A stretch of DNA of 64,000 nt from Heterobasidion occidentale. Taxonomy: Eukaryota; Basidiomycota; Agaricomycetes; Russulales; Bondarzewiaceae. Location of the stretch: positions 2,876,666 to 2,940,665 of the forward strand of contig JBCAQO010000006.1 of NCBI GenBank assembly GCA_039111635.1, given 5' to 3'. The notes under the pieces were generated by a model. It did no database searches. It had not been told where the DNA came from and worked only from the letters and a program-made list of their open reading frames with translations. Position numbers and translations under genes: made by a program. Below, in pieces: positions 23,230-38,465 of this stretch (positions are counted from its first letter, which is position 1; the number at the start of each line of letters is the position of its first letter).

Positions 23230-26200
23230 TTGGCGCTCCAAGTCGGCGTGGTGGAATATCGAAATTGTTGCTCTGCGTTTCCGTCGGGGTGCGGGATATG
23301 GGTGCTTGAGTGCCAACGCAATCTTGATCTCGGCGTGGGCGGCGGGCCCTTGTATGCGAGGGCTGCTTCGCGTTCTGGTGCTCGCAAGGGCGCACTGTGT
23401 ACACGGAGGTCTCGAACGCAAGGATACTGACGAGTGGTGAGTGTGAATACTATGTATGTGCTGGCTGGGCGGCCAAGCGCGATCGGTGGCGCGCGATAAA
23501 GTTGTCTTGTTATACTGGTATGAAAGAGGCGTGCCCGTTCGAACTCTGATAACGACCGTCGACGCTCGGGCGCGGTCCGACTTAGACTCTGGTAGGACGG
23601 GCTGCTCGCCAGTCGACACGGTGTAGGCTCGCGTGTGCCATGGCCCACACCAGCCGACACGGTGCACCCGACGCGTTCGCCACGTCCCCCGCCCTCAAAC
23701 TCGAAATCGAATCAATCGACGCGTTTTGCTCGACGAAAAATGCGGGCCCGACGTTTTCTGCGCACACGAAAATACCTCTGATGTTGGTGAGGCCTAGCTT
23801 GGGAAGCCAGGCCGCCAAGGCGCTGCTCGTTCCGTCGTGGTTCGGCGTGCTTCCCCAGCTTTCGCTTCCTTGCCCCGACAGCGCGGTTGTATGCCTCTGA
23901 GATGCTCCTCGCCAGCCGCTCGACATCCAACGTTCAACGTCTGCTGTCGGTGGAGTTTGACGATCGGGGAGATAGAGGTGCAAAGACGGATCGGCGTAGA
24001 GCTTGTACGGTAGAGCGTAGCCCGTCTTTGCCCCGCATTATTGCTTCCAGCGTCGCGCCTGCAGCGTATTTATAGCGCTGGAGCTGAGCAGTTCGCACCG
24101 CCGCGCGTTCTTGCGAGCCGCAGTGGCTGAGCTGGAGCTGGGTCTAGGCTGGGCGCGGTGTGTGTTCGTGTTGCGGGCGTTGCGCCCGCCGGCTGTGTGA
24201 TCAGACGTTCCGAGGAGGCTGGGAGGTCCGAGGGCGGAGCTTTCGCACGGGTTCTCACGCTCTCTGCGTCCGACGCTCGCCGACGCTCGCTTTATGCTTT
24301 AGTCACCGACGTGTATGCACACATCATTGCATGGCCAGCTGTTTGTTGGTCAATGGAGGACTATCTGATTCTCGCCGTCGGCGCTCGTCGACGATATCGA
24401 TAGGATGCATTGCACGTAATGCGACAGCGACGTGTATAGGAATCTATCAACGATCGATGTGCGGTATTATTTGGATCCTCAGATGCATGCATACGTCCTC
24501 GCGTCCCGAATGATGCAGAGGTCCATCTGATGCATATCAGCCATATATTCTTAACGTGATTTCTGCTTTGGCGCCAAATGGCGCCTGATAGCGTCGAATC
24601 GATGGCTGTTGGCGGTCCTGATGGTCTTCGAGATGCAGCTGCGAGCCTGCGACTGGCCTCGCCTTTGTTTTTCGCGCGGGTGCTGAGATCCTTCTCTGAT
24701 GTGAGATGTGGGGTGGTCCCAGCGCCCAAGCTTCGAGGCACCCACTTGTGTGCAGGGATCTCTGGAAAGTAGTGTGAGTTTCCACGTGCTTGTGGGTCCG
24801 TGTTTTCTTGTTCTTTGACACCCTATTTTCCAGGGAGCCTGGTAGCTATCAGGATAAGACGTTCGTAGGAATGATAGATTGCGTGGCAACGGCGATGAGA
24901 GTCCTCAGAGGTCTTCAGGTCCGTCCACGCTGACCATGTCGCTCATGGACCTAGCGACTCACCCTACTGATGCCCATGCGTCTACCAAGTCAGTCACAGG
25001 CGTATGTACGAGTCAGAGCCCCACAACGGGCAGCCATCTACATAGCGACCGAACGTCTGCTTCGCAGGACCGCGGCGCTTCATTTCCGGGCATCAGGCTG
25101 CCATGAACACCACCCTCGATGCTAGCTAAGCAACCTGCTTTCATAGTGTGTCGGGTGCCAGGCTCTGGGCAGTGCAGGTCCAGCCGCTCCGACCCTTGCA
25201 CCAGTCCGCTGCCAACATCAGTGTCGGTCTCCGAGCCCACCACATCAGGTGCGCCGACACGCGAGGTACACCCGATCGCATCAACGCTGTTTATCCGTTG
25301 CCTGGCGTGCGACAATCAACGACATGTCGGGACGTTTGCTTCCGCCTTCAGTATGAATGCGACCTCTCCATGATCCGGTCGGGGCCCGCATGCTCATTTC
25401 TGGACGTTTCTGGACCTGCGTATGACCCGGAGAAATGTCGAAGAAAATAACGATGCTCACTTGGCCCGTGGGACGCAACAGGCAATCATTATGACTGTGT
25501 ACGGCATGGCGGCTCTCCGAACGCCCCCTGGTGCTGACCGACACCCCCGTCTGGTCTTGCGGCGCTGATGAACGAAAAGAAGTTCGTGGGCATTGGGAAT
25601 TCTCGGGTGCATCGGGTCGGGCTGGGTCCAATATACTTGGGTGCGCCTTGTGCGCAGTTTATTCGTGTCGCCTCGTCCGGGGTTATTATAGGCACAAGCG
25701 TATGTGGCGCCTCCGGCTCACCCGCCGAGGGCGTGCAGAAGGGCCGAGATCGGTTTTTATGCATAGTATGGGCTAGTGTCAGGAAATCCATCCACCATCA
25801 GACCTGATGCTTCCTTCAGCCCCATGGGTGATACGCCACCGCCTGCACACTCGTAGGCGCATTGTTTCGTGTGATGATGGCCTTGCGGTGTGTGCGTTCG
25901 CCAACGCGTTTGACTTTGCGTGGGATACGGTTCTCACCCTGTCCTGGCATTATGTATAAGGAACACGGTACGTGCCCTGGTCACGCCTCATCGGAAACCA
26001 TCCGCTTTGATTGATCTCACGAGTGAACACGCACGAAATAGCGTTGGGCGGATCGCCTGGTCTTCCGGCGCTTCGTCCGGACGAAATGAACGCCGCGGAC
26101 GACAAAATCAACCGACCCTTGTTGCTTGTGTTCCTTGCTTTTGAGGGAGGCGTGCATCAGCAGACGTAAAGAATTCGGGGGTCAGAATGGCTGGCCAAAC

Positions 26201-27725
26201 CTTAAAGGATTGAGTGTTCGGATGCCTTGGGATCGGATCGCTCGATTCCGTGCTACGTGTCGAGCGCTGGCTGCTTCCCGCATCTAGCGAAGGACACAGC
26301 GGTGCCGGGGACAGTTCGTCTACGCCTCCTCATCCGCGCCTCATGCTGATTCTATTTGGTGTACAGACACATATTATTCGTACGCAGTCCATTGGCCGTA
26401 ACCACGAAGCACGCTTGACTCATCCACGCCTATTTTTCGACGACGGACGACGACAAGGTCGCGCCGATCTGGATCGTGCCCCATTGTACGAAGAAGGTCA
26501 TCTGCTATGCTCGGAAGACACGATCTCGCGGCATGTCGTTAGATTATCTCCCATAGACGGCTTCCTTCCCGCTGCCCGGCCCATCGACCGGTTTTGATTT
26601 TAGGTAAACCGCTAGGTCTGCTTCGTGGCTCTATGTTTGTCTCTCGTGCCGAGGGCATTAACACGGATTAGTTCGTGAGCACTTCGGTCAGCTTGCTCAG
26701 TGGTTTGCTCACATCTAGGTCGGTTCGATTCGGCGTTTTTCGAACAGGGATGCACGTCGTCGGCCAATAAGTTATCTTATCGACATCGACGATGTCATGA
26801 TCTATCTGCTGCGTGATCCCACGCCTACGCCTGCCTGTGGCTGACTCTCGATGATCCCTTGGCGTTTTGGCATTGATATCTCACGATGAAAAAAGAGCAG
26901 TGTAGGATGCATGTTGGTCATCGGAAAGTACTGTGTGATTGGTGCATGATCCCCGGCAGAAGCGGCTAGGGACGACGAGTCATTCAATGGACACCCACCT
27001 GAGCTGAGTTCACGCTAGCAGTCTTTCCAAGGCCTGGAAAGCTCAACACACGCCGTGCACCGTCATGCTGACCGCATTCGGCCCTCCATCCCCGAATGCG
27101 AGATCGGGGCAGGCGAGCAGACCTACCGGCGGAACCGCAAGTCACTTCGATCTCTGTAAGACCACCGGATTGATGGGGAACGGGGCTCTTCGGCTGTTAT
27201 CGTCATCGCATGCAGATCATCTAAAGAGCGAGAACTCCTCGATTTCCACTCAGAAGAACGCGCTCGATTGCCGACGCGTTGCTAGATGTCGTAGGATTGA
27301 AGTAGTTATCATGTAAACGCATGAAATCAAGGAGCTGATTTCTGCACTGCGAGAGCTCAAAAGACGCAACGACGGTGGTGCCCGCCAGGCTGCCTTTCCT
27401 TGCTGTCTCTTCGTGGTTCTACACCTGCAAAGGCGCTGGCGTTCGGCACGACTTTTCGAATTGTTTACCGTTCCAAAGAAATAAAATGTGTTGGCCTGCG
27501 AAGGCTGTTGAACATTGAGGTTCGGTTTGGAGGTGGATTTTCCGTACACCAGATGAGAAGGAAATCTGGCCGCATTCTAAGTCGAACCAGCGGCTATAAA
27601 CCCGTCACGCGTCACGGCTGTCACACGATAACAAAGCCGAGGCTATTGCCACCTGTTCCAAGTTCTCATCGACACCTCGCTCTCTTTCTCCAACCTTTCG
27701 CTCTCGGCAGATGTACTGAGATCGT

Positions 27726-27780
27726 GTATGTTATTCGGGTCCAACAGAAACAAACATCATCTGACATTAGGGTACTACAG
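27726..27780 (+). other. 5' leader intron
   Basis: GTATGT donor, CTGAC branch site and CTACAG acceptor, 55 bp, ending 13 bases before the chosen ATG. Confidence 0.6.
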
Positions 27781-27793
27781 AAACCTACGGCAA

Positions 27794-30700
27794 ATGTCAA
27801 ATCGTCAGATCAAGAAGAGAAAGGGCAAAGTTGTCCGCGAGCGCACCGTCACCACGTTGACCGGTGCAGACGACCAAAGCACGCAGTCTTTTCATATACC
27901 GTCCTCTGACGATCCGACACCTCCTGGCAACATCATGTCTTCTCCTTTCTCCGTCGCTTCTTCGTCTGGAGCCAACAACAGCAGCTCGATGCCTCCTCCA
28001 ATGCCCTTCCACATACCGACCACCTTCACGACCTTTGGCTACAACTCGTACATGCACCCTATGCCTCCCCACATGCACTCTCCGTCCCAGTTTCGTCCTG
28101 ATCCTTCACTTCCGCCCGGCCAGGCCGACTTGGAAGCGCTCGAGCGGTTGAAGGAAGCAATAAAAAATAATGAGCACGAGATATACCGCGCCGTTCCCCA
28201 GCCTGCAGTTCTCGCCAGCCTCTACAAAGGTCTCATCGATTCTGTTCAGTCTCATGTACCTCCTCATCCCGAGCAAGTACCGCCTGGCTATCAGGGTGTC
28301 TCCAGCTTGAAGCCAGGCTTCGACGCTGCGCCCCAACAGCTCAGCAAGGGTTCTTCCAACGCCCCTCCTGGATTAACGGCCTCCAATAGCTCTTCTGATG
28401 TAAGTCACGCTCGTAATGGCTCGACCTCTTGGGATTTGTCCAGCAATGATCGGAACGCGAGTGTATCGTCTGCGGCGGTTGGGTCGCAAGCAAACAATGA
28501 TAATGTGCTGTCATCTGATTAAATAGAAAGGATTAACAACTCATCTTTCCATGTTTTCTGTTGATAGACACGCCCCTCTGTGATAGTGGCCCGCTACGAT
28601 GGGTTCTCCAACGGACATGCTACTGGTGACTCCAAAGCTTCGGCAACTTTATCTGGTCCAGCCGGCTCTGATGTGTCTCGTCCCAATGGTTTACGCCAGG
28701 ATCTTGGGCCTAATGAATCCGATTCACAATCTTTGAATCGACCTCTGGCAGCTGAATCTACGTATCCTCGAAGAAGCTCTATTAGTAATCTGCCTGGCAA
28801 ATCTCTACCTGATGCTAAAGACGACCTGCGCGTACGGGACGCTGGATGGCCATCAAGAGATGGTCCTTCTGGCTCGGAAGACCGACAGCGCTCTGATTCA
28901 GATCGACCTCTGCCTCGCGACAATCGTGGACCCCCGCCCGATAGAGCTATGCCCCCACGGGATCAACGCATCTATGAGCGTGAGCGAGACATAGACCGTG
29001 ATCGGGAACGTGACCGGCTTAGGGATCGTGACTGGGATAGGGACAGAGATCGCGACCGTCGTTATGACTGGCGCCGTGATGACCGCCGCCCAGTGGATAG
29101 ACGGCCTCCTCCTGAGGAGCGACACTATGAACCCAGACCCGGTGCTGAGCGTCGCTGGGATCCCCCTGTCGACTCTGGGCGCGATAAGCGTGCGGACAGG
29201 CCCGACGAAAGGACCCCTGCAGGTGTTCGCCCTGCTAACTCGGCTGATCGGTTCCCGGCTGATGAGCGGCCGGCGCCTGCACGCACTGGTCCTCCTGTTG
29301 ACATGCAATCTCAGCGAGCACCCCCTGATCATGAACCACGGACTGGCCCGCCTCCCTCAAGGGACGATCGTTCTGTCAAACCCCTTGGGGTTCCGTCATT
29401 AGGTGAAAACGTTCGTGGTCCTCCTGTCGAAGAGCATCTCCCACCACGGTCTGCTGTCCCTCTTGAGGAGCGTATTAGTCGTCCACCTTCCCTCCAGGAT
29501 AGAATCAGCGCAGCTCCAGCACCACCGCAACGTTCGGATGAACGCCCTGCACGTCCTATACCTACTCTTGAAGAACGATTATCCCACACATCTGATGACC
29601 GAGCTTCTCTTTCTAATGTTCCTCGTGGTCGCATCGGCGATGATAGGTCTCGTATTGTAGAGCCGACACGTCCGGGACCTCCCGCTGATCGTGACGAGCG
29701 ACCTCGGATGCCTACCAATGCTCCAGTTGACCGTTTCCCGAAAAATGCTACTGACGATCGTGCAGCTCCCCCGGTCTCATCTCGTGCGGCTACGTATACT
29801 CGCGCTCCTTCTGTGACTCGCGAGGAGCCTCGCCCGCCACCACGAGCTGTATCTCCGTTGCATCCGTCTGCTCGCCCGCCTCCACCACAGCCCAAACACG
29901 ACTATCGCCCACGCGAGCCCTCGCGCGAACGAGGTTCAGACTTCAGGCCTTATTACCGAACAGAGTTTGACAGGCCCTTGGAGGACGATCGCCGTTCCGA
30001 AAACATGGATCTTGAACCAGGCCGTTACGGTGACTCACGTGCGCCCTATAGACGGTATGACTGGGCTCCCGCGCCTGCATCTCCTCGTAACGATATATAC
30101 GGAAGTGAGGCTGAAAGACGACGGACCGAATACAACCGGGAATGGTACAATGCGCGTCCTCCTGGCTGGGAAGATGCACGGGCGTACTGGGAGAATAAGA
30201 CCCATCGACCGAGTGGAGGTGAAGACTGGGAGCGGGAATATAGCTCGCGGTATGGAGACCATCGCGGTGAGCCTTGGGATGATCGCGACAGGAGATACGG
30301 AGAAACACCCGCAGAGCCCCATGCGCGTGGCGGATTCGAGTCTCGTCCGCTGAGCACGCGTTTGGCTGACTCTTATCCTCAAGACGAGCGAGGCAGCTAT
30401 CCCCCACGTCCACCGTTCGAGGCATCGCGTGTGCGCCCTCGAAGTCCAAGTCCTGTACGTGGCGACAGGGATAGAGACGAACTGAGACCGCCATTGAAGA
30501 GGTCAAGGGAGGAGGGATATGGCGCACCAGGTCTCTACGATGCTCCGCCTGGCCTTGGCTTGAGCCAAGATCGGTCGAGGGGATCGCCGCCGCCTGTACC
30601 TCCCGGTTTTGGAGAAGTCGGAGGACCGAGATACTATGACAACCATGGGATCGATGGGGAGAGGGGTTATCGGGATGCATACGGAAGTTACGACAGGGGA

Positions 30701-30814
30701 CGAAGATCTCCGCCATCAGGTTCAAGAGCCGCGTATAATGGTGGAGGTATGGGTGCAAGGTCAGGGAGCAACGAGAGGAGGTATGGTATGCCGCCTGGCG
30801 GTAGATCCGTTTGA
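27794..30814 (+). CDS. Arg/Asp-rich disordered protein
   Basis: Start chosen at 27794 because a textbook 55-bp intron (GTATGT at 27726, CTGAC branch, CTACAG at 27780) removes the upstream ATG and leaves a spliced 5' leader. Coding exons 27794-28504 and 28568-30814; about 985 aa. The N-terminus MSNRQIKKRKGK is basic. A conserved-looking helix (ADLEALERLKEAIKNNEHEIYRAVPQPAVLASLYKG) is the only part that seems folded. The second exon is dominated by RD/RE/DR dipeptides (DRDRERDRLRDRDWDRDRDRD), PP-rich stretches and repeated DERP/DDR motifs, ending in GGRS-type tail sequence. Such tails are common in RNA-processing proteins, so a nuclear RNA role is possible but unproven. The 63-bp intron uses a weak GTGCTG donor and contains a stop codon. 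Confidence 0.75.
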
Positions 30815-31413
30815 AGTGCTGAATATCCTTGGTTGAAAGACATTTGATTTATAGTAGTATCTTTTGGTAGGAAGATCTCTGTAGGCCTAGGTGCCGTGCT
30901 TGGTTTATATGTTGATTGTTAACAGCCAACGAATACACGAGCATATCTATCCAGTACATGTTTTGTTCGCATCTTGCTATACGTTTGGTGTTTTGTTGCA
31001 TTGTTTCCCGGATGACGCGCGTACGGAAGTCATCTCCGCCAGGATTGCCACTGAAGTACTCAGGCTTAGACTGAGTTCCTTAGCAGTTCCTTGGCCAAGT
31101 CTGTATGTCACCTTCGGGTGTGTAAGTGAACGTCCTGGCAATTTGCCCAGGGAAGGAAAAACACTGTTCCGATCTCATGGAGTCCTACGGTGCCTCAGAA
31201 CGCACGACGGATTGCACCGAAAATCGTCTCCTCGGACAGGCCAAAATCCGATGATCTATCAAACCTCTCATGAACAAGATTCAGGAGCACGCAGCCGGCC
31301 ATTTGGTAGCATTTCAGAGAGTAGCGATGGTACATTAGATAATCTATGGGCGCGATCTCGAGATGCAGAGGGGCGTAAGTACATCAAACTGAAAGATACC
31401 ACATCTCTATCTT
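30815..31413. other. intergenic, convergent 3' ends
   Basis: About 600 bp between the Arg/Asp-rich gene and the O-methyltransferase. Nothing recognisable. Confidence 0.4.
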
Positions 31414-33335
31414 TCAGATCGGAACTGCTTCAATCTGTTGCAAGAACGCCGACATGCCATCACTGCGATGAACCTTGACAACCTTCCATCCTGCCCCTTG
31501 AAGAAGAGTCATGAAATGCCCGGCCGTACGCTCCTGGGAGTTCGTTGCGAAAAGCATCTACCACGATGGCTCGATTGAGTAACTTCAGAGTCAAGGTCTG
31601 ATAATTACGACATACGGTCAGATCGCCATTGTACTGCATGTCATTGATAGGACCATAGTTCGGAAGCAGAGGGGAGGGCGCCTCGCGCGGTGCGGCACCC
31701 GGAATACTCTCCGAGTTGGAATCGTGGCAGGCATAAGCCACAACGCTCTCCACGAGAATCAATTTCGTGGTCGGCGCTGCGGCAGCGCGAAGTTGTGTAA
31801 GAATCTTTGCAGCGTACAAGTCGGACCAGTCGTGCAGCACTTGTTTCAAGAGGAAGATAGTCGCATTTTTCACAGGTTGTGTAGTGAAAAAATCGTATAC
31901 TGTTTAGGTCTAGCCGTGAGCATATATTGGATATGTAAGATGGAAAAGAGATCGTCACCTTGGAATCTGACTCTGCCAGATTGAACGGCGTCGGGAAGTT
32001 CTTTCTTCCAAATCTGCATAAGTCAGCTGGAGGTACGCTTCCTCTAGAATGAACTGAATCGCACCTCTTGTCCTTGCTCTATGACTGCCGGTCTGTCTTG
32101 CAAGATGATGTTGAGATCGGGGCATGCCCTAGCGAGTGCAAGGGATGCGGACCCGGCTCCCGCACCAACATCGACTACGAGATCGTCGGCAGACAAAGAC
32201 CTCCAATCATAACCTGCTCCGCCGACACTATCAGACACAGTTCGTGCACAGTGATAAGAGATCGAAGATGATCTTTACCGTTGAGAATAGCATCCGCAGG
32301 TTGCATTGCGGTTACGCCCTGCATGGCTATGGTGAAACGACGAAGGCGACCTTCTTGGCCTGGCTGTTCAAGCCAAGTCCAGAAAGGAACCGTAGTGCCT
32401 GTCACGCGATTCAAAGGAGCTTCAAATGGTTCTTCGGAGAGTCGGGTTTTCGGATCTCTGAAGGTGTCGAGCGCCCCAGAAGCTGCCATCCAGCCGTCAT
32501 CAAGTCTTGACATGGACAAAAGTCAGCAAAGGTCTCGGGATTTGACACGCATTCACTGTGCGTACATATGTTCAATCAGAGCTGCGAATCCGGGCGTTCC
32601 CACATGCTTTTCTTTGGGACTATGAAAAAGCCGATTAACAAAAAGACTGATGTGACAAGTAATGATGTTACTTGGCTTGCAGATCGCTCACTGATTTCCC
32701 AGTATCCAGAACGGAGGAGATGCGATTGTTAGCGAAAATGTCCGGTTCAACTTCCCTGAATATGTGGAAAGTCGAGAGGAAACGAAGAAGTCGAGCTGTT
32801 GACATGAACAAAGGTCATCCTCACGACATGACAATATGTTTCACATACCCATTTTCTTAGGATCCAGTTGATTGAGCTTGGCTATCTCATTGACATGGAG
32901 GCCCTGAGAACGAGGTAAGACACTCGCCGGATAGCAGATACATCGGCACAAACCTTGGGACCAGCTTCTCTCAATATCTCGACCGTGTTTGTTTCCAACA
33001 AGACTCGTATACTAGCCGCCTTGAAGTGCTAGGAGTCGCTCGAGAATGAGATTCGCTGCGGCGTTACAGGGCTAAATAACAGACAGACGCACTCCACCAA
33101 CACTGTGCGCCATGGAAACAGGAGGAGGCTCTAGAACCGCTGCAAGCTGATAAGCGGCAGCCGTCGCAACATTGACGGCTTCCACAACGGCAGGGTCGAA
33201 GCGAAATGCCTCGGACTGAGGCGAAAAAGGAGAGTTCAAGTCAGGAATCTCTACACCTCTAACGCCGCAGCTGGTGTTAATGATGGCGATGGAGTCGGCA
33301 ATGAGCTTCGAGAGCTGGGACAAAGTGGAGGACAT
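31414..33335 (-). CDS. SAM-dependent O-methyltransferase
   Basis: Transfers methyl from S-adenosylmethionine to a hydroxyl, usually of a phenolic or polyketide product. Ten exons on the minus strand: 33335-33093, 33028-32954, 32903-32849, 32795-32672, 32619-32566, 32505-32279, 32213-32065, 32013-31959, 31899-31616, 31557-31414; 469 aa, no frame defect. Family features: N-terminal helical/winged-helix dimer region (HFKAASIRVLLETNTVEILREAGPKGLHV...), SAM motif LVVDVGAGAGSASLALA, the QDRP loop, FLLKQVLHDWSD with the catalytic His, and C-terminal MLFATNSQERTAGHFMTLLQGAGWKVV. It matches the fungal sterigmatocystin-type and plant COMT-like group. No polyketide synthase or other pathway gene lies nearby, so the substrate cannot be inferred. 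The start is the first ATG in frame. Confidence 0.9.
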
Positions 33336-34552
33336 TGCAGGATTTGGTGGTGGACGATGGCTCAATACGGCGGGGAAATAAAAAGATGATGAAATGGTGC
33401 CTTGGACGCATCACAACTTGTAGTGTTTTCACGGGCGTCTTTTTCGGCTATGAAGGCACTGCCCCGCGGGGGTACTACTGTTCCGATCACAGCTCAGCAG
33501 GGTCGCGGTATACTGTAGCCAAAGGCTTGAAGACTTCATCGGCCTCGCTGGGCTCAAGCGCTCAGATCTGAGCGCTCAGAAGCCATCAGATGTATGCTCA
33601 GCAGCACCAGATTTTGGCGACGCGTTCCTTTGAGGTACAGACTGGTGCTGAATTCTGGAACGACGATCTCGATCGTGATTTGGCATTTTGATCAGAGGGT
33701 AAGATTGATTATCGTACCTCAGCAGAGCGTACTGACATTCGTCCAACTGAAGAGGATCTCTGTCACGGAAGCACCAGTGCATATCTCTTTCTGCTCTCAT
33801 GGGTTTCGAGCGTTTTAGCGCGAATGCACTTTCTTGTGGCTAGTTTGATGCTCGGTTAAGCCGGGACGCGTTCCTAGGAATGTAGAAGGGAGCGTTGCAA
33901 ACCAGGAGTCCCGACAGTGATCAACTCAGGATAAGCATTGCCGCAAGCGCCATAGGAGCGGGTGTGACGCGTGCGTTGAAGAGGACAGAAGCGAATTTGC
34001 TAGACTTGACGTTGTCCTTTTGGTCTTGATAAGATATAATGTCTATGCACTAATAACATATAACCCAGCTGTGGAACGTAAAGTGAACGTCCTCAGCAGA
34101 AGAGGTAGTTGTGAACTAGATGTTTCATCGCCGTGTTTCATCGCCATACTAGCGAGCAACACGAAGGGAACGTGGTTGACTGTAACCTGGAGTGCCGTCC
34201 AGATCATCAGAACTGTAGTATTCATTGGCAACATCACTACACGCCCCACCGAAGTCAATGAGTGAAGTAGGTTGAACGGGATTCAATGACGACGAACCTA
34301 ACCAGGCAATGCACTTTACATGAATGAATCAGTCTCTGAAAGTAAGAAGATCATCAAAAGCTAATTGAGAGTAGGCGGCGTAGCGCTGGCACCTATGCGT
34401 GCAGATTCTCCGTGAGGATGTCAATATTCTGGAGCTGCCTGATGTCGGGGTGTGTACTGCAATCATGTTCCGCGTGATTATTTTATATACGACATTCCAA
34501 TCTGAATCGAATGCATTCCAAATTTGACTCGTTGGGTGGTTGGGTCTCTTCA
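33336..34552. other. intergenic, nothing recognised
   Basis: About 1.2 kb upstream of the methyltransferase. No coding segment I can support. Confidence 0.4.
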
Positions 34553-34620
34553 GGGGTATTACTGACCAGTTTAAGTCCACCAATATACTACTGTGTTGCC
34601 ATTGTAATGGACTATAGATA
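34553..34620 (+). repeat. dispersed repeat copy A
   Basis: About 68 bp beginning GTATTACTGACCAG and containing AAGTCCACCAATAT and CTACTGTGTTGCCA, ending in TATAGATA. A diverged copy in the same orientation lies at 41167-41236. Confidence 0.75.
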
Positions 34621-34644
34621 TGAACACCTATGCACTGTCATCCT

Positions 34645-35033
34645 CATACGGTGGACCGTACGCGATCGAGGAGCGGGCGCAGGGTCGGAGGACCGTTTGG
34701 TGGAACGTCGAGAAAGACGGGTGACTGGTCCCCAATTTTCTGCGTCAGGTTCATGCTCTTGCATAAAAGTGAGTACTCATCACTTGCAACAAAAGACACG
34801 CGCTTACCGTCCGCGCCGCGACCTTCCATCTTGCCAACGGCTCCGACACCGACACTACCGCCACCTTTGGCCTCGTGCTGGGACCGTTATAGGCAGCGGT
34901 CTTGATGTACGCAGCGAGGATTTAGTGGAGCAGAAAGTCGGCGGGCACAGCGAGCTGGTCTGTGGTGAGCACAAGTTGGCCGGCGGCGATGGGTGCGGAG
35001 GGAACTAGTAGGGAACTGGAGGTAGGGGCATAG
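34645..35033 (-). pseudogene. ELP6: ELP6 (Elongator subunit 6) fragment
   Basis: Elp6 is a RecA-fold subunit of Elongator, needed for wobble-uridine modification of tRNA. On the minus strand the segment GQLVLTTDQLAVPADFLLH, then after a stop codon ILAAYIKTAAYNGP...VVSVSEPLARWKVAART, matches the Elp6 N-terminus. A clean 50-bp intron (GTAAGC...TGCAAG, about 34757-34806) leads to SMNLTQKIGDQSPVFLDVP...LRPLLDRVRSTV and a stop. Only about 120 of the usual 250 or more residues are present. The in-frame TAA after FLLH replaces what is normally a lysine codon, and no clear start codon is in frame. I call it a truncated relic, head to head with the COG3 relic. Confidence 0.65.
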
Positions 35034-35149
35034 AGAAGGTGACGTCACGTCACACGCTCCTCGACGTCCACGACATTGGCCAATGCCGGTGCGCGTGGGG
35101 CACAGCGACGAGCGCCGGTATCTGCTCATGCGCAAACACACACGGCGAT

Positions 35150-36270
35150 CGGCGTCGAGTAGTGAGAGGCGCTGGCCCCGCTGGGAGACGTGCAGCTGAA
35201 GAGTGTCGCCGCCGTGAAAGCGGCTGTCGAGAAATCGTCTATAACGTTCAGAGTGCGTCTCGCGTCTTCAGGTCCTCGTGTCGCTCATCTTGCTTCTAGT
35301 TCCTACCAAACGAGAGTGGTCCATCGCGTCTATCCACGTTGCTCTCCTCACTGTCTTTTGAAACTCCCATCGTCTAGTCTATCTACCCTAACTCCCTCTT
35401 CCTAATCCTAAGGACACCTCCACACCCAATACGCCCTCCAGAACAATTACATGACAGGCATGCCTCTCTCGACCGCACCGTTGTCCATGGCCAGGAAGCC
35501 CACTTCCACTCCACTTCCGTAACCATCTCGCTGCGCTTGCGTGGCACCTCGAATTGTGCGTTCGGCTGGTTGAGAGAGGGAAGGAGGACGACCGGGAGGC
35601 AACAAAGATGGTGGAAGAGTGGAGACGCGTTGAGGAGGGAGGATAGAGTATGGAGGAGGCGTACGAGAGGTTGATGGAGGAACGGTTGAGTCTGTAAGTC
35701 CGCACAATTAGGATGCCTTCCTCGAGCTGCAAGACGCGCTCGGCGCCCGCCTCGACTACTTAGCCGAGCTCGAGCATGCGACCCGCATGTTCAACTATCC
35801 GGGTGAGGCTCTCGTCCTTCAAACGGACTTCTTGTATATGGTCGAGCGTGTCGATGTGTGCATAATGTTTTTGAAGGGTCACGTACGGCCCCCTCTTCCT
35901 GTCTTTTTCACACCGCGTCTCACATTTACGTGTTAATTTCTCCTTGAATAGCACCTTTACAAGGAAGCAGACATCTACCTTATCCGTTTTGAGCAATGCA
36001 TGACACGGGCTATGGCTCTCGCCAAGATATACATCGTCGGCTTGCTTCGCGCCCTCGCGCAGGACGTCGCGAGGCGACTCGGTGAGAACGCGGGGTGGCA
36101 GTCTTCTTCATTTATGTAGGCTGTTTTCTGACCTGTTCTCCACTTACTTATCCATCTCGTGCATGCCAAATCAACTTTATGGGACGTGTCTCCTACTGCA
36201 CAATCTCGCCTATCGTCAGTATGGCGGGACTGTGGCCCTTTGAGCCGAGCTGGAATCTCGCAAATGACGC
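35150..36270 (+). pseudogene. COG3: COG3 (conserved oligomeric Golgi subunit 3) relic
   Basis: Cog3/Sec34 belongs to the Golgi tethering complex. Pieces appear in the correct order but in changing frames: APLGDVQLKSVAAVKAAVEKSSITF (about 35173-35250), LDRTVVHGQEAHF (35468-35510), HLAALAWHLELCVRLVERGKEDDREATKMVEEWRRVEE (35524-35638), EEAYERLMEERLSL after an in-frame TAG, DAFLELQDALGARLDYLAELEHATRMFNYPGEALVLQTDFLYMVERVDVCIMFLKGH (35712-35882), and after an intron HLYKEADIYLIRFEQCMTRAMALAKIYIVGLLRALAQDVARRL (35952-36080). Faint traces (TAQS, AYRQY, AELESRK) reach about 36270. The intron between LSL and DAFL is only 18 bp and still has GTAAGT and TAG ends. The C-terminal two thirds of the gene are absent. 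Confidence 0.75.
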
Positions 36271-36469
36271 CAACGGCAATAGCCGAAGCAGCAAGGGAAT
36301 TGGCAGAACGACGTCAGCGGCAGTGAGAACGACGACACTTCATTGGTGCGTCGTAGCGATCCAGCATTGCCCGTTGCTGACCGGAACACATGCAACACGC
36401 TCATCGATCCCGTACATATACTCTGCTCACCATAGCGCACTCCATCTGCACCCTCTCGCCCGCACCACT

Positions 36470-38465
<1,996 letters not shown>

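Larger units (their letters stand above)
21941..27725. other. 5.8-kb gap without supported gene
   Basis: 3' flank of the Ser/Pro-rich gene and 5' flank of the Arg/Asp-rich gene. Several open frames of 80-140 codons occur on both strands (for example 23582-23983 minus and 26214-26597 plus), but I find no domain or splice pattern. Simple repeats lie at 22663-22703 and 23206-23229. Confidence 0.4.

Noticed and set aside
23582..23983. 134-codon minus-strand frame
   Set aside because: No motif, no promoter or splice support, and a competing frame of similar length overlaps it.
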